This document shows positions 33,562 through 43,973 of a stretch of 64,000 nucleotides of DNA, in pieces. Below the pieces are notes generated by a model. That model did not search any database. It was not told the origin of the DNA and saw nothing but the letters and a program-made list of their open reading frames with translations. The DNA is from Rhodotorula mucilaginosa. Its lineage: Eukaryota; Basidiomycota; Microbotryomycetes; Sporidiobolales; Sporidiobolaceae. Both the position numbers and the translations under genes were made by a program. Numbering within the stretch: position 1 is the first letter of the stretch; each line of letters begins with the position of its first letter. The DNA lies in assembly GCA_034406715.1 (NCBI GenBank), contig CP137877.1:496001-560000 (forward strand), written 5' to 3'.

Positions 33562-36367
33562 TTAAGTGGCCTGCACGCGAACGATGCCATCAACGTTGTC
33601 GCCAAGACCGATCCCGATCCCGGTTCCGTCCGCGGTGCGGAGCATTTCGCGAGCGAGGTGGTCCTCGTCCACGCCGGGTACAAGCCCCGTCTGCGTCGGG
33701 CCGATCTCGGCATCTCCGAGGTCGAACTGGGGAGCGCCCGCGGGCAGTCGCTGCGCGTGTGCTCGAGGCGTCGCACCCGCGTCATGGCCATGCATCGCTG
33801 TCGTTGTGGCAGGCGGAGGGGGCGGGAAGTCTTCCTCGTCCTCGTCGTCGTCTTCGGCGCTGCGATGACGGCGATGCGCCTGACCACTTTGCGAGGCACC
33901 ATGACGGTGGTGATGGTGGTGGTGGTGCTGGTGGTGGTGCCGTCGCCGCGTGGGCAAAGGCTCGTCACCGCGTGGCGTGGGGAGGCCTTCGGCGCCGGAG
34001 GAGGCATTCGCAGGCGACGACGCGGCCGAGGCGCCAGCAGCGTCAAGAGCGGCTGACGAGCGCGAGAGAACCTCGCCGCTCTCGCCGCGGCGGCTCGCCA
34101 CCTTGTGACACCAGTACCGGTGACCCTGCGTCCACGCCTCTGATTGACACGCCTTGGAACAGTACTTGGCGCGTCGGCATCGTCGACATTTGGCAAACTC
34201 GCGCGCGTACTGCTCCCACTTGACGCAGCGCATGTTGGCACACTGGCGGATCCCGCCGCGCGCGTCATCCTTGCGGCAAGCGTTCCGCATGATGACTCCC
34301 GCCCAGTACTGGACTTCACTCGAATGCCGAGGGGTGAGGATGTCGTCTGAAGCGGGCTTGAACGTGAACGCCTCCACGAGCGAGAAGATGTTCATCGGCG
34401 CGGTGCTGGACGCGTTGGAGAGGGGTGATGGTCGGCTCGAATGCGAGTGGGCGTGGGCGTGCACCTGCGGACGCGGCACGTTCGCAACGGCCGACGAATG
34501 GAAGATGGACCGCACGTGAGGGTACTTGCTGAGGTACGCCAACAGCTGCAGCGACAACAAGACGTCCTCGTCTCGGAACCGGAGCGATCCATCCCCTGTC
34601 GTTGGTGGAGATGCGGAGGATCGTCCCGCGGTCATGTGAGAGGACGGGGCTGCGGATCTGACGTGCGGCGAAGCGTGCGAGACCGGACTCGGAGCGGTCG
34701 AAGAGTCGGACGCTCTCGGAGCGTAAGAAGGCAACGGTTCAGGCTGCGACCTCAAGCGCGGCAGAGTGGGCCGACTCGTTCTCGTCGGCGAGGGGAGGTC
34801 CGCCTGCGCGGTCTCCGGTCCACCCGCAGTCGCCGCCGCCGCCGCCGGATTCTGCTGATCTCGTGAAGGGTCGACATCCCGCATCTCGACGTCATCCTGG
34901 CCATCGTCGTCACTGCCGTGCCGGATCGACTTGGTAGAAGCTCCTGCCAGCGCACTGGCGGCGACACAACGAGGTATAGGCGCTGCGACCGCCGAAGTGG
35001 AAGATGCAGCCGACGAAGACGGCATCGAGACCTCGTCGCCTTCCGCATCCCCTCCGGACGCCGAACCGTTCTCGTCGCAGGTAACCGAGGCATCGTCCAT
35101 CGAGAGGACGGTGTCGGGAGTTTGGACGCGAGAAGGCAGTTGCAATCCGTTGGCCGTCGTTGTGGTGGAGCTGCTGCTGCTGCCGGCGCCGAGAGCTGAA
35201 TTCGAAGCGGCGACGACGTTGACGCGCGTCAGAAGAGGGAGCGATGCCACCACCATGGGCGGCAAGCTGATCTGCGGCGGCAGAGTCGTCAAGCCGGAGG
35301 AAGCAGAGGAGCCGGCCGCATCCCGGTCGTCCTCCTCCTGCGTTTCAACGTCCATCGCGTTCGACGACGCCGCCGCCAGACTCGTCGAGATCTCCGTCTC
35401 GAGCTGCCGTTGCCTCTCGAGTTGCGCGAGCGCCTCGGCGCGTCTCCGCTCGACATCCTCGAGGTACCGCTCGAGGACAAACACGACGACATCGAGCGCG
35501 CCTGCCTCGACCACTCGAGTCCGGATCGCTTCGCTGCCGCGCACGCCAATGTTGACGATGCACTGGAAAGCGAGCGAATAGGTGTGCAACAGAGATCGCT
35601 GCTTGTTGGGGGCGGGCAGGGCGAGGGACGGCGGAACCGAGAAGGGAGGAAGGGAGCCGGCGTCGGAAGTACGGAGAGCGAGGCCCAACTCTTCGCAGAT
35701 CCGGACGTCGGCCACGGTGGGCATGGGCGAGTACGCCGCGAACGGCTTGAACGGGCTCTGGCGAGGCGCGCGCCCGCGGCGCTCGACGGCTTTCCCCTTG
35801 CCCTTCCCACTCCCCGACACCGTCATTGTCGGTTCGCCGCTGCCGGTACCCGTTGCTGATGCTGCTGCTCCTCCTCCTTCTGTGCATTGCTGCAAGATTC
35901 GGACGAGGCGTTCGAGTCCGCCGTCGCCGGCCAGGATCTCGCGAACGCGGGGCGAGGTCGCAGTGAGGTAGGAGAGGTGGGTGAGCGAGTTGATGAGGGG
36001 CAGCGAGGCCGTCGGCGCATCGAGTGCTGCAGGCGGAATGTGATCAGCTTCCTTTCTTGCTAGACGCATCTTGTGTTGGGGCGGGTGGCGAGAGGGTGGT
36101 GACTCGTCGTCACCGGACTGGCCGCGTCACGATGACTGTGCATCATGACCAAACTGCCCCGTTCAAGGCCCGCTCAGGGTAGGCCCTTTGGCGACGATGT
36201 CGTGTGCAGGATTCGTAAAGCCGAAGTGGGCAGGGTGTGTGTAAAGAGCGGGGGGAGGGGGGGATCCAAGGCATGCGGCGGCACTCACCTCTTCGATCAT
36301 AAATGCCGGACGAGACGCAGATGCACGCTCTGCCGTGAGTCGGGAAGCTAAAGTTGGACTCGCGCAT
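33562..36367 (-). CDS. MUB1: MYND zinc finger protein of the MUB1/samB family
   Basis: Two exons on the minus strand, 36367-36289 and 36026-33562, encode 847 residues. The N-terminus MRESNFSFPTHGRACICV and SSGIYDRRGA is the MUB1/samB signature. A helical armadillo-like region follows (LINSLTHLSYLTATSPRVRE, LLHTYSLAFQCIVNIGVRG), then a long Ser/Thr/Pro-rich region, a helix (LSLQLLAYLSKYPHVR), EVQYWAGVIMRNACRKD, and the MYND finger CANMRCVKWEQYAREFAKC onward with CRRAKYCSKACQ and HRYWCHK. In yeast, Mub1 pairs with the ubiquitin ligase Ubr2 to degrade Rpn4; the samB orthologs affect polarity and septation. A His-rich run (over 15 His within HHHQHHHHHHHR-type text) lies near the end. The single long exon is unusual for this window. 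Confidence 0.92.
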
Positions 36368-37256
36368 TCTGAGCGGGTATGGCTTGAAGGGAGACGAGAG
36401 GAGGGAGCGAGATTGTCGCCGAGAAGAAGGCGACGATTTGCTGATCAAAGACACGCCTTGGCTGTGGCAAACTTGGGGCGGCGGAGAACTTGTCGGTCAC
36501 TGGGCGCTGGTCGGAGACGCTCTTTGAGGGTTATCAACGTTGACGTTTAGCAGGCCATCGTGGCCTGGACTGTGCGTGTTGAGCGAGACGAAGGAGGAAT
36601 CCAGCCGAGAGTGACGAAGAGACGGCGACCTGAAGAGACCAAGCGTGATGAGCGCTTCAAGCGACTCGAGGGCTGGACAGTGCACGCCAGCGAGGGAGTC
36701 CAAGTCAGTATGCAGTCCCCTGACGACGTCCCTGGGAGCTGCGCAGAGCGAGAGCTGCGACAGAGGAAGTGACTCTTGGACTCACCCTTTTGACCAAGAG
36801 GTTGAGCGACCGAAGCGGATCCAGGCGATCGTCCGAGTCGCGCGTCGTATACCGTAGTTCGAGATGACCGCTGCTGTGTGCTCGACTCTCCTGCCCAGCG
36901 AGCTACTGTAGGCGTGCGCGGGTGCGAGTCGTGTGGCGACCGATTCGATTGGGTCTCGACCCTCGAGCCGCAGTCAAAAACTCCACAAGGTCTCGGATTT
37001 TCTCACCTTCCATATTGTGGCACGCATGGTCTGCATGTCGTGGATCACATTCATTGCTAACGCACAGCAGACCATATAGATGAGCAAAGAAAGGGTCGCT
37101 CTCTCACGCTACATCAGGCTCGATCTTCTCCGCTGAATATTCTCGTGCTTACTGTGGACCATACTCATCGGCACCCGTTTTTGACAGCGAACCACCATGC
37201 GAGGCAATAATTAACAGCCTGGACCGGCTCACGCCGCCAGAATGACAAGACTCAGT
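36368..37256. other. 0.9-kb spacer, nothing recognised
   Basis: Between two minus-strand genes: the MUB1 promoter and the 3' side of the acyltransferase gene. Short open frames exist but none has recognisable content. No RNA gene was identified. Confidence 0.45.
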
Positions 37257-39757
37257 TTACGGCGGCGCATGCTCGTCCTCCGCGTACTCCGTCTGGTCAA
37301 ACAGCTTGAGGGCTGCACGCAGGCCACAGGATTCAAGAGTCAGTCTCCAAGCTCAAAGGACGACGGCGAGGGAGCCACCCGCGAACGCACCTTCGTTCCA
37401 GTCTGTAAAGGGCCCCAGCATCGACGAAACGTCAGCTCCAGTAAAATGCCAGTCGCTCACCCGGAGAGTGGGACAGGACGGTATAGGGCAGGCCCGTGGG
37501 ACTCACCTTTCTTTCGCCTCCTCCGCGGATTAAAGTACCCCAACCGTTCGCCGATCGCGTCCGCCAACCCGAGTCCGAGTCCGAGCCGGCGCCAGCGCCT
37601 CTCCCGCTCCTTGACAAACACCCCCGCATCTCTCGGCAACCCCGCCCGTTCCACCGCGAGTTTCTCGACCCTCGCATGTAAGTCCTCGCGCATCGAGCGG
37701 AGGAGGACGAGTTGCCGTTTCCCGAGGAGGAGGAGTCGCATGAGGGCGAGAGCGGCCCGCACGGACGAGGTCAGGTCTTCCAAGAAGCGGAGGGTGAGCC
37801 ACATCAAGGCGGCGAAACAGGCAATGTTGAACGGGAAGAGGGGGAGGGTCGCGAGCGTCGCCAGACTGAGCACGGCGAGACCGGTCAAGAGACCGTAGGT
37901 CAATTTGGTCTGCGCGACTTCGTCGTACGTGCTGCAAGCGAGCAACGCCGGTCAGTGCCTCCTCGTGTCAAAGAAGACTCTCCATACGATGACTGCGCTT
38001 ACTCAAAGACGGGTCCGTTGCGAATCAATCGATCACTGCTCCGCTTGGCCATCACCAGGATGGGCAACCAGAGTACTAGTCCCGGGATCGAGACGAGCAA
38101 CAGCGACAACGAGCCGACAATCCGGACAAGTAGGCGCTTGAGGACCACGCGGCGACGTAGCAGGCGCGGGTTCCGGACGCGGTCGTCTTGAAGGCCAAGA
38201 GGGAGCAGAGTCAGATCGCAGTCTTCTTCAAAGCGCGAGGACGCTCCTGCCCTATCATCTTTCGCTCACCTTTGATACCGTGTAAATACAACAAGTCCTG
38301 TGAGTGACGGGCCTTGAAACGTCAGCGTCTCGAAAGCCAGCAGGGAAAGATACTACAATAAAGCGAGAACAAGAGTTCACGCACCTGATAAGTTTTGAGA
38401 TCGGCTCGGAGCTGCAGCAACTCGTCGTCGATCGAGTCGTCGTCGGTGGCGTTCTCGTCTCCGTTGCTCGATGCATGGCCGTGCCCGTTCGGCAGTTCAG
38501 AAGTATGCGTCTCGGCGGCGGCGGCAGCACCGGCCTTGGTGGTGCTGTTCATCCGGGTCCGCAAAGCCTCCTCTGTCAACTGACGCTGTCGCAAGCCCGG
38601 CCTGATCGCCCGCGAAGCCACCAACGCCTTGTCCCCGCCTCCCGCCCAAGATTTCGTCGACATCTTTCCTTCCATTCCCGGATCCAGCAGCCCCTCTCCT
38701 CCCTGCGCGCGAACAATTTCGTCCCACGTCTTTTCCGCTCGTCGTCCACACAGAGCGTCGACGAACCGCTGCGTCAGGCGAACGTGGTCCCCGAGCGTGA
38801 GGCGCGTCCCAAGCGGGGCATAGAGGCGCCGACAGGTGTTGGCGAGGCGGATCACGGCCCACGAAGGTGCGTCGAGGATGCCGGCTCGGATCGAGGCGCC
38901 GATCGAAGCGGTCAAGGCGCGGATGGCGCGTTCATGCGGGTCAGCCAGAGTGGCATGGTTCGAAGAGTAGGTTGTCGAAGAAGGCTCGAGGACTAGGTCG
39001 GGATGGGACGAGGCCGAGATGTACATCGGCGGGTGGAACGTGACGAGTACGTCACTCCGGAAGAGGTTCCGATGGAGGTAGACGATACTGGTGGTCTGGA
39101 TAGCGAGGCGGAAATCGGGATTGTCCTTCTGCCGCACCAAGGTATCGCTCACGATCCGGCTCACGCCCTGCTTGAGTGGCGAGATCTCGGGGTAGTACCG
39201 ACTCAGTCCCTCCGGGAACAGGCACACCATGTCGCCCTTCTCGAGTGCGCCTATCAGCTTCTCGAAGACTTTCGAGTTGTCGACTTTTTCGCCCTTGTGG
39301 TCCTTTGGGCGTTTGATCGGGAGGGTGCCGGCAGACTCGATCAACCAGCTGGTAAAAGTTCCGCGACCGAATTGGGTATCCTTGGCCGTCAGTCGGAGGA
39401 GAGACCGCCTCGATTTGGGGACGGTCGTGACGAGGAGGAGGGCGTCTGTCAGAGAGTTGGAGTGGTTCGCGGTGAGGACGCAAGGGACCCCATCTTCGGG
39501 GATGTTCTCCTCGCCCTCGACCACCACGTTCGAATAGAAGACGCCGAGGACTGTAAGGCCCGCATAGCGTGTCAGTGGGAGACAGCAGAGTGCAGAGATG
39601 CAACGGGGGGCGATGGCCTACCGAATCGGAACAACCAGCGGATGATAATGTACGCGAGCGGCGCTGGCGAGCCCGCCATTCCGCTGTTTGTCCGCCTCGT
39701 GTCGCTCGGGCTCGCTGGTGGTGTCAGAGTGCCCTCCGTCTGCTTTGTTGGCGTCAT
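37257..39757 (-). CDS. SCT1: Glycerol-3-phosphate/dihydroxyacetone-phosphate acyltransferase (SCT1/GPT2 type)
   Basis: The start is ATG 39757-39755 (MTPTKQTEG), since the longer frame upstream opens with GTG. Exon 1 ends in a membrane-proximal LAYIIIRWLFRF and joins VLGVFYSNVVVEGEENIPE. Acyltransferase motifs are HSNSLTDALLL (H-x4-D), the GTLPIKRPKD segment, VCLFPEGLSRYYPEI (PEG motif) and a later VYLHRNLFRSDVLVTFHPP. The C-terminal third has hydrophobic helices (LLLVSIPGLVLWLPILVMA and YGLLTGLAVLSLATLATLP) and ends AEDEHAPP. The ER enzyme performs the first acylation in phospholipid and triacylglycerol synthesis. A Ser/Asp-rich linker (NATDDDSIDDELLQ) before the helices is a plausible phosphoregulated region. 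The last exons are short and their borders are approximate. Confidence 0.92.
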
Positions 39758-40128
39758 CTCGGCCGATAACGAAGAGGAAGCGGCCAGGTTGGCGATTCGA
39801 CCGGGCACACAGCGGCTGACTAGAGCATACGCGCGAGTATCTGTACGGACAGACCCGAAGCGATTTGGCCTCTCAGCCGGAAGAGATGTAGGTGGAGAGG
39901 CAAAGGACTAGCTTTACGAACTTGTCTCGGTGATCTGCGTCGCTCGATGCTCGCCGCTATTTCCAAGTGTGGATGAGTAATGATTGTTCGAAAGATACAC
40001 ATGGGAAAAGTCTTCTGCAAATGCAAGGCGGTTCCGGGGCCTGAGGAACCTCCAAATGCGTCTCTCCTGCCTCCCCGGATGCCCTCTTGTACCGCTCCCT
40101 CGTCGCCGCTCGTCGGTCATGCCCCCTC
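39758..40128. other. Spacer between SCT1 and RUB1
   Basis: A 371-bp spacer carrying the SCT1 promoter and the RUB1 3' end. Nothing else was recognised. Confidence 0.5.
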
Positions 40129-40881
40129 TCAGCAGCAACCTCCTCGGAGAGTCAGGACGAGATGCAGCGTGGATCCGGCCTCGACCTTGAGCTCCGTTAC
40201 CGTCTTGTCGTCCGGCCTGGATCAAATAAATTGGCACGTCAGGCTTGTCTCCGAACCTAGTCGCCACACACTCGACGCAGTAGACTCTGCGCGTGTGGTC
40301 GTCAAAGGGTAACCGAGTCCGATCCCTGACGCACATGGTCTTGCCGAGGTAGATCAACCTTTGCTGCGGAGGCGGGATTCCCTCCTTCTCCTCGAGCTGC
40401 TCCTTGATCTTCTGCGTCTGTATGGAACGATAATCGTCAGGTTTATTCTTTCTCTTGAGTGTCTTGGCAGTATCCACAAGACGTAGCAGCGAGCAGCACG
40501 AGGTAATCCGTCCTGCTCGCCGCAAGAAGGACGCGGTGAAACCGTAAAGGACGCACCGTGTGGCTCGGCTCGACGTCCATCTCGATCTGAGTGGCAAGGA
40601 GGAGAGCGATGACATCAAACGTCAGTGGTCGGCCGCTTAGAAGGTGCCTCTCTGGCTCGTCCAGCAGGCAAAGGCGGGTAGTCGTCGAGCAAAGGACGAG
40701 GTCCGTCGACCGCAACTTCGCCCGGCCGGGGGAGCGGCGTGACTCACCTCCTTGCCAGTCAAAGTCTGAGTGGAACACACCCATCCTGCCATCAGCTCGC
40801 AGCCTCGGAAAGGGACAGACGAGACGATCGGCGCCAAAAGTGGAGCGCGCGTTGCCCACTCACCTTGATCTTAATCTGCAT
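40129..40881 (-). CDS. RUB1: Ubiquitin-like protein NEDD8/Rub1
   Basis: Five exons on the minus strand (40881-40864, 40765-40748, 40586-40557, 40417-40335, 40216-40129) encode 78 residues: MQIKIK, TLTGKE, IEMDVEPSHT, TQKIKEQLEEKEGIPPPQQ and RLIYLGKTM, and a final exon with DDKTVTELKVEAGSTLHLVL and TLRGGCC. The first three exons are only 18, 18 and 30 nt. Residues 1-76 end in the conjugation Gly-Gly, with two Cys after it to be removed by a NEDD8 hydrolase. The ending LRGG preceded by Thr-Leu, the IEMDVEP segment and the lack of the ubiquitin STLHLVLRLRGG Arg72 point to NEDD8: position 72, Arg in ubiquitin, is Thr here, where NEDD8 has Ala. The product modifies cullins to activate SCF-type ligases. 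Confidence 0.92.
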
Positions 40882-41233
40882 CGCGTTTGCTCGGCTTGTC
40901 GGGGGCTTAGAGGTCTTTGGACAAGTCGCTTGAAGGTCTACGGCAGCGCCCAGGTGAGGTGTGAGTGGGGAGAGAGAGGCGAGGCCAAGTGAAAGAGCCG
41001 AAGGCACGCCTCGCGCGGAACGAAAGCGAAATTCGCCGTCGGCGCCGACAGGAGGGGACCAAGGACAGAGACGCGGGCTAATCTCGCTTGCTGAACAACG
41101 GAGCAGTCGTCGTATCCTCGGCAAGGCCCAACCTTCATTAAAGCTGCGACACCGGTTCGCAGTACGACCGGAACTTGCTCTTTTTACGTTAATCCGATTC
41201 TATCAACGCCACCACGCCCGTGTGTTAGGAGGT
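40882..41233. other. Spacer between RUB1 and the fusion gene
   Basis: A 352-bp spacer that holds the RUB1 promoter and the 3' end of the upstream minus-strand gene. Nothing else was recognised. Confidence 0.5.
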
Positions 41234-43689
41234 CTACCGCCAGGTTCCCGCCGTAATCTGCTCGCACACCGTCTTGAGAGCCTTGGCAACATGCGCAAAG
41301 TCATCCAAGTCGTTGTACACTTGCGCCGACAGCCGAGTCCAGAACACATCCCCGTGGCTGCGTGAGAGAGCCCCAAAACCTATCGCGTCAGTAAAAAGCC
41401 GGACCGGAGGGGAGAGAGGCGAGGGTACACAAGACGCACGCAAAGATGGGAACGACGGTCTGGTGCTTCGAGGCGAGCTCCCGGAACCAGAACGGGTTCA
41501 GGAGTTTCAGATCGCTCGTTGAGAAGGTCGACGGTGCCGGGAGGGGCAGCTCGACGTTGACCTGCAGCACACGCGGGGCGGCAAGGCAATCAGATGCAAA
41601 AGCGTGGTCAGCGATAACAATCCCGTCCGATCATAGCCTGAAGGGTGCGAGCAGGACGCACCATCGTGGCGATCAGCTCGCCTTCCTCCGGCGTCGCGTT
41701 CCGCATGACTTTGGTTCGCAACTCGGCAGCGACCAAGTCTCCACCTTGCACCGCCAGATCGAAGCAGTACTGATAGATTCGTTCTTCGCCACCGAGGACG
41801 TCACGACGGAAATCGAGAGCGGCAGCGACGGAGAGATAAGGGGACCAGTCGACAGTGCCGGACCACGAGTGCTCGTTCACAAAGCCGCCCTTGACGCCGT
41901 AGTAATGTCCGATCGGACTCGAGTGGACGAGGTGTTGGAATCTGCACGGATCGGGTTATCAGCATCAACAGGAGAAGTTCGAGTTAGTGAAGATTTTGGA
42001 CACGTACTTCTTGTCGACGTAGAGGACCGCAACTCCACGATGGGCGTGCAGCCACTTGTGGCAATTCGAGATCCAAAAGTCTGGCTTGCTCGTCCGGAGC
42101 GAGACCGGCAATTGACCGATCTGGTGTGCGGCATCCACGAGCGAGATGACGTCCTTTTCGCGAAACAGTTCGACGAGGTCCTCCCAGGGGACAACGACTC
42201 CCGGTGCGGAGCTGATGGCGTCGATGAGGGCGAGTCGGACTCTGCGACCCGTACCGTCCGAGTTGGCTCTCTCGATGGCGTCGCGCGCGAGGCGGACGAC
42301 CTCGGCGTGAGGTTTCGGGTAGGTGAACACGACGGGCAGCAACTCGAGGTCGAGGTGAGGATGCGTGTCGACGATGTATTGAAGGGTGGAGGAACAGGCG
42401 TTGTAGCTAGTAGAAGTGGGTGTCAGCAAACGATGGTGGCGAGCTGTCAGAGGAAGTTGATTGCTCACATGCTCGAGGAGAAGAACAAGAGCCTGTCGCC
42501 CTTGTTCCACTCGGTCGTCAACCCTCGCAATGCCTCGTTGACTCCCGAAGTCGCATTCGGCACCAAAACCAAATCGTCCGTCTCGCAGTCGACAAAGTCG
42601 GCGAGGCGGGTCCGGACATCGATCAGCTCCTGCTCGTATTCGACGCGCATGAACCGGTCGGGGGCCGAGTCGCAGCGGGCTTGGATGGCGTGGAGGGATT
42701 CGACAACGGGGAGAGGTGCGGCGCCGTAGGAACCTGGCGAGCTTTTGCGCGATCAGCGGGACGGCAAAGATTAAATACCCCGTCCGAACGCACGCGGACT
42801 CACCATGGTTCAGGTTGACCCAGCCCTCCTCGAAGCGCCAGTACTTTTTCGCCAGTTCGCGTCCAAACGGTTCAAAGGCGGTGCCGTTGACGTGCTTCTC
42901 GCCGCCGCCGCCGTTCTTCCGACCCAGCGAAAGTTGCGCCGTCGCCCCCTCCAGAACCTTGGCCGATTCCTCCCGCACTCCCCGGGGCGTGATTACACCC
43001 TTCATGTTTCTTCGACGGTCGACTTCGACGTAATCTGGGTTCGAGTCGGCGCCGGATCCGACCCAGCGGTGAGCCGAGTCACGGAGGAAATCGGTAAAGG
43101 ACCAGATGCGAGGTTCGAGGCGAGACAGCGGTGCGGTCCAGAGGTAAACTGTAGCTGGTATGGGCGCCGATAACGATGAAGCAGAAGGAGAAGTCGGGAG
43201 CAGAGAGACGGAGCAAGGTCGTCGATCATACTCCTGCGAGAGTAGCAAGACGGACCACGCGGGAAACCGAGTCAGCAATTTCCCCTCGACCTTCTGGCTC
43301 GAGAACGGCCGTTTGACTCGCATCGCCCTCAAACTCGTCGAGCATTGCGACGTCGTCATCAGTCAAGCCTTGGACCACGACGCCCTGTACGCGACGCTTC
43401 GTTGGCGCGAGATTTCGCTTGAGCAAACGCGCGCTCTCGGCCGAGTCAACCGATACGACCGCCGGGTAGTCTGTAAGCACGAGGTCAGCAGGCTTGTCTG
43501 CGAGAGTGTTGCTCTCCCGGGAACGAACTGCAGCGGGTGCGCACCTTCTCCGGCGACGTGCAGCCGCACGTGGTGCTCGAGGAGCGCATCGCGGCAGGTC
43601 AAGTGTTCGCCGTTGTTGCCGATGACGCGTCGGAGGACGGCGGCATGGCACAAGGTTCCGTAGAAGAACAGCGAGTGGGACTGCACCAT
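41234..43689 (-). CDS. Fused gamma-glutamylcyclotransferase-like (AIG2) and class-V aminotransferase (Egt2/isopenicillin N epimerase-like) protein
   Basis: Exon 1 (43689-43545) opens MVQSHSLFFYGTL, the YGTL glycine loop of AIG2/GGACT enzymes. Exon 2 (43470-43322) ends with DEFEGD, which carries the family acidic residue, and joins EYDRRPCSV at 43233. The same exon finishes the AIG2 fold (ATVYLWTAPLSRLEPRIW, DYVEVDRRRN) near residue 173 and runs on without a stop into a second enzyme: PFGRELAKKYWRFEEGWVN, LNHG, LVPNATSGVNEALRG, SLVDAAHQIGQLPVS and the PLP lysine in ISNCHKWLHAHRGVAVLYV, then GGEERIYQYCFDLAVQGG, VNVELPLP and FWTRLSAQVYNDLDDF. The second half most resembles fungal ergothioneine C-S lyase Egt2 and isopenicillin N epimerase-like proteins. 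Intron 43321-43234 has a GCGAGT donor. A second start at Met175 could give a free aminotransferase. Substrates are unknown. Confidence 0.78.
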
Positions 43690-43973
43690 GGCTGGCGTGG
43701 TCTAGAGAGGCAGAGCGAGGTCGTGTGGGGCGCAAACGATGAGAAAGCTGCGGTTCGGTGGTGAGGGAGTTGACGGAGGTCGGTGTAGGCAGGCAGACCG
43801 TACGATCTGGTGAAAGACTCAAGCAGAGCAGCTTTCCGGAGTCACTGTGATCTCTGGAGCAGCAAAGGTGCGGAGGAGTCCGAGACCCAACCTGTTCCTC
43901 CTCCTCCTCTTTTCGTGTTCCGCAACAGCCCTCAGGTGGACCTCGAGGACTGACCGAGGCTTACGGGGCCCTG
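43690..43973. promoter_or_regulatory. Divergent promoter of the fusion gene and POT1-A
   Basis: These 284 bases separate the divergent start codons. A short upstream leader exon for POT1-A may lie here, because a CTGAC element and a YAG precede the ATG at 43974. No specific site was assigned. Confidence 0.4.

Noticed and set aside
33570-36000. Plus-strand open frames inside the MUB1 gene
   Set aside because: They are shadows of the long GC-rich minus-strand exon.
39758-39808. Extended SCT1 start at 39808
   Set aside because: The frame there opens with GTG; the first ATG is 39757-39755.
43003-43005. Independent start of the aminotransferase as the only form
   Set aside because: Kept only as an alternative: the frame is open without a stop from the AIG2 domain, and the AIG2 domain otherwise has no stop codon of its own.
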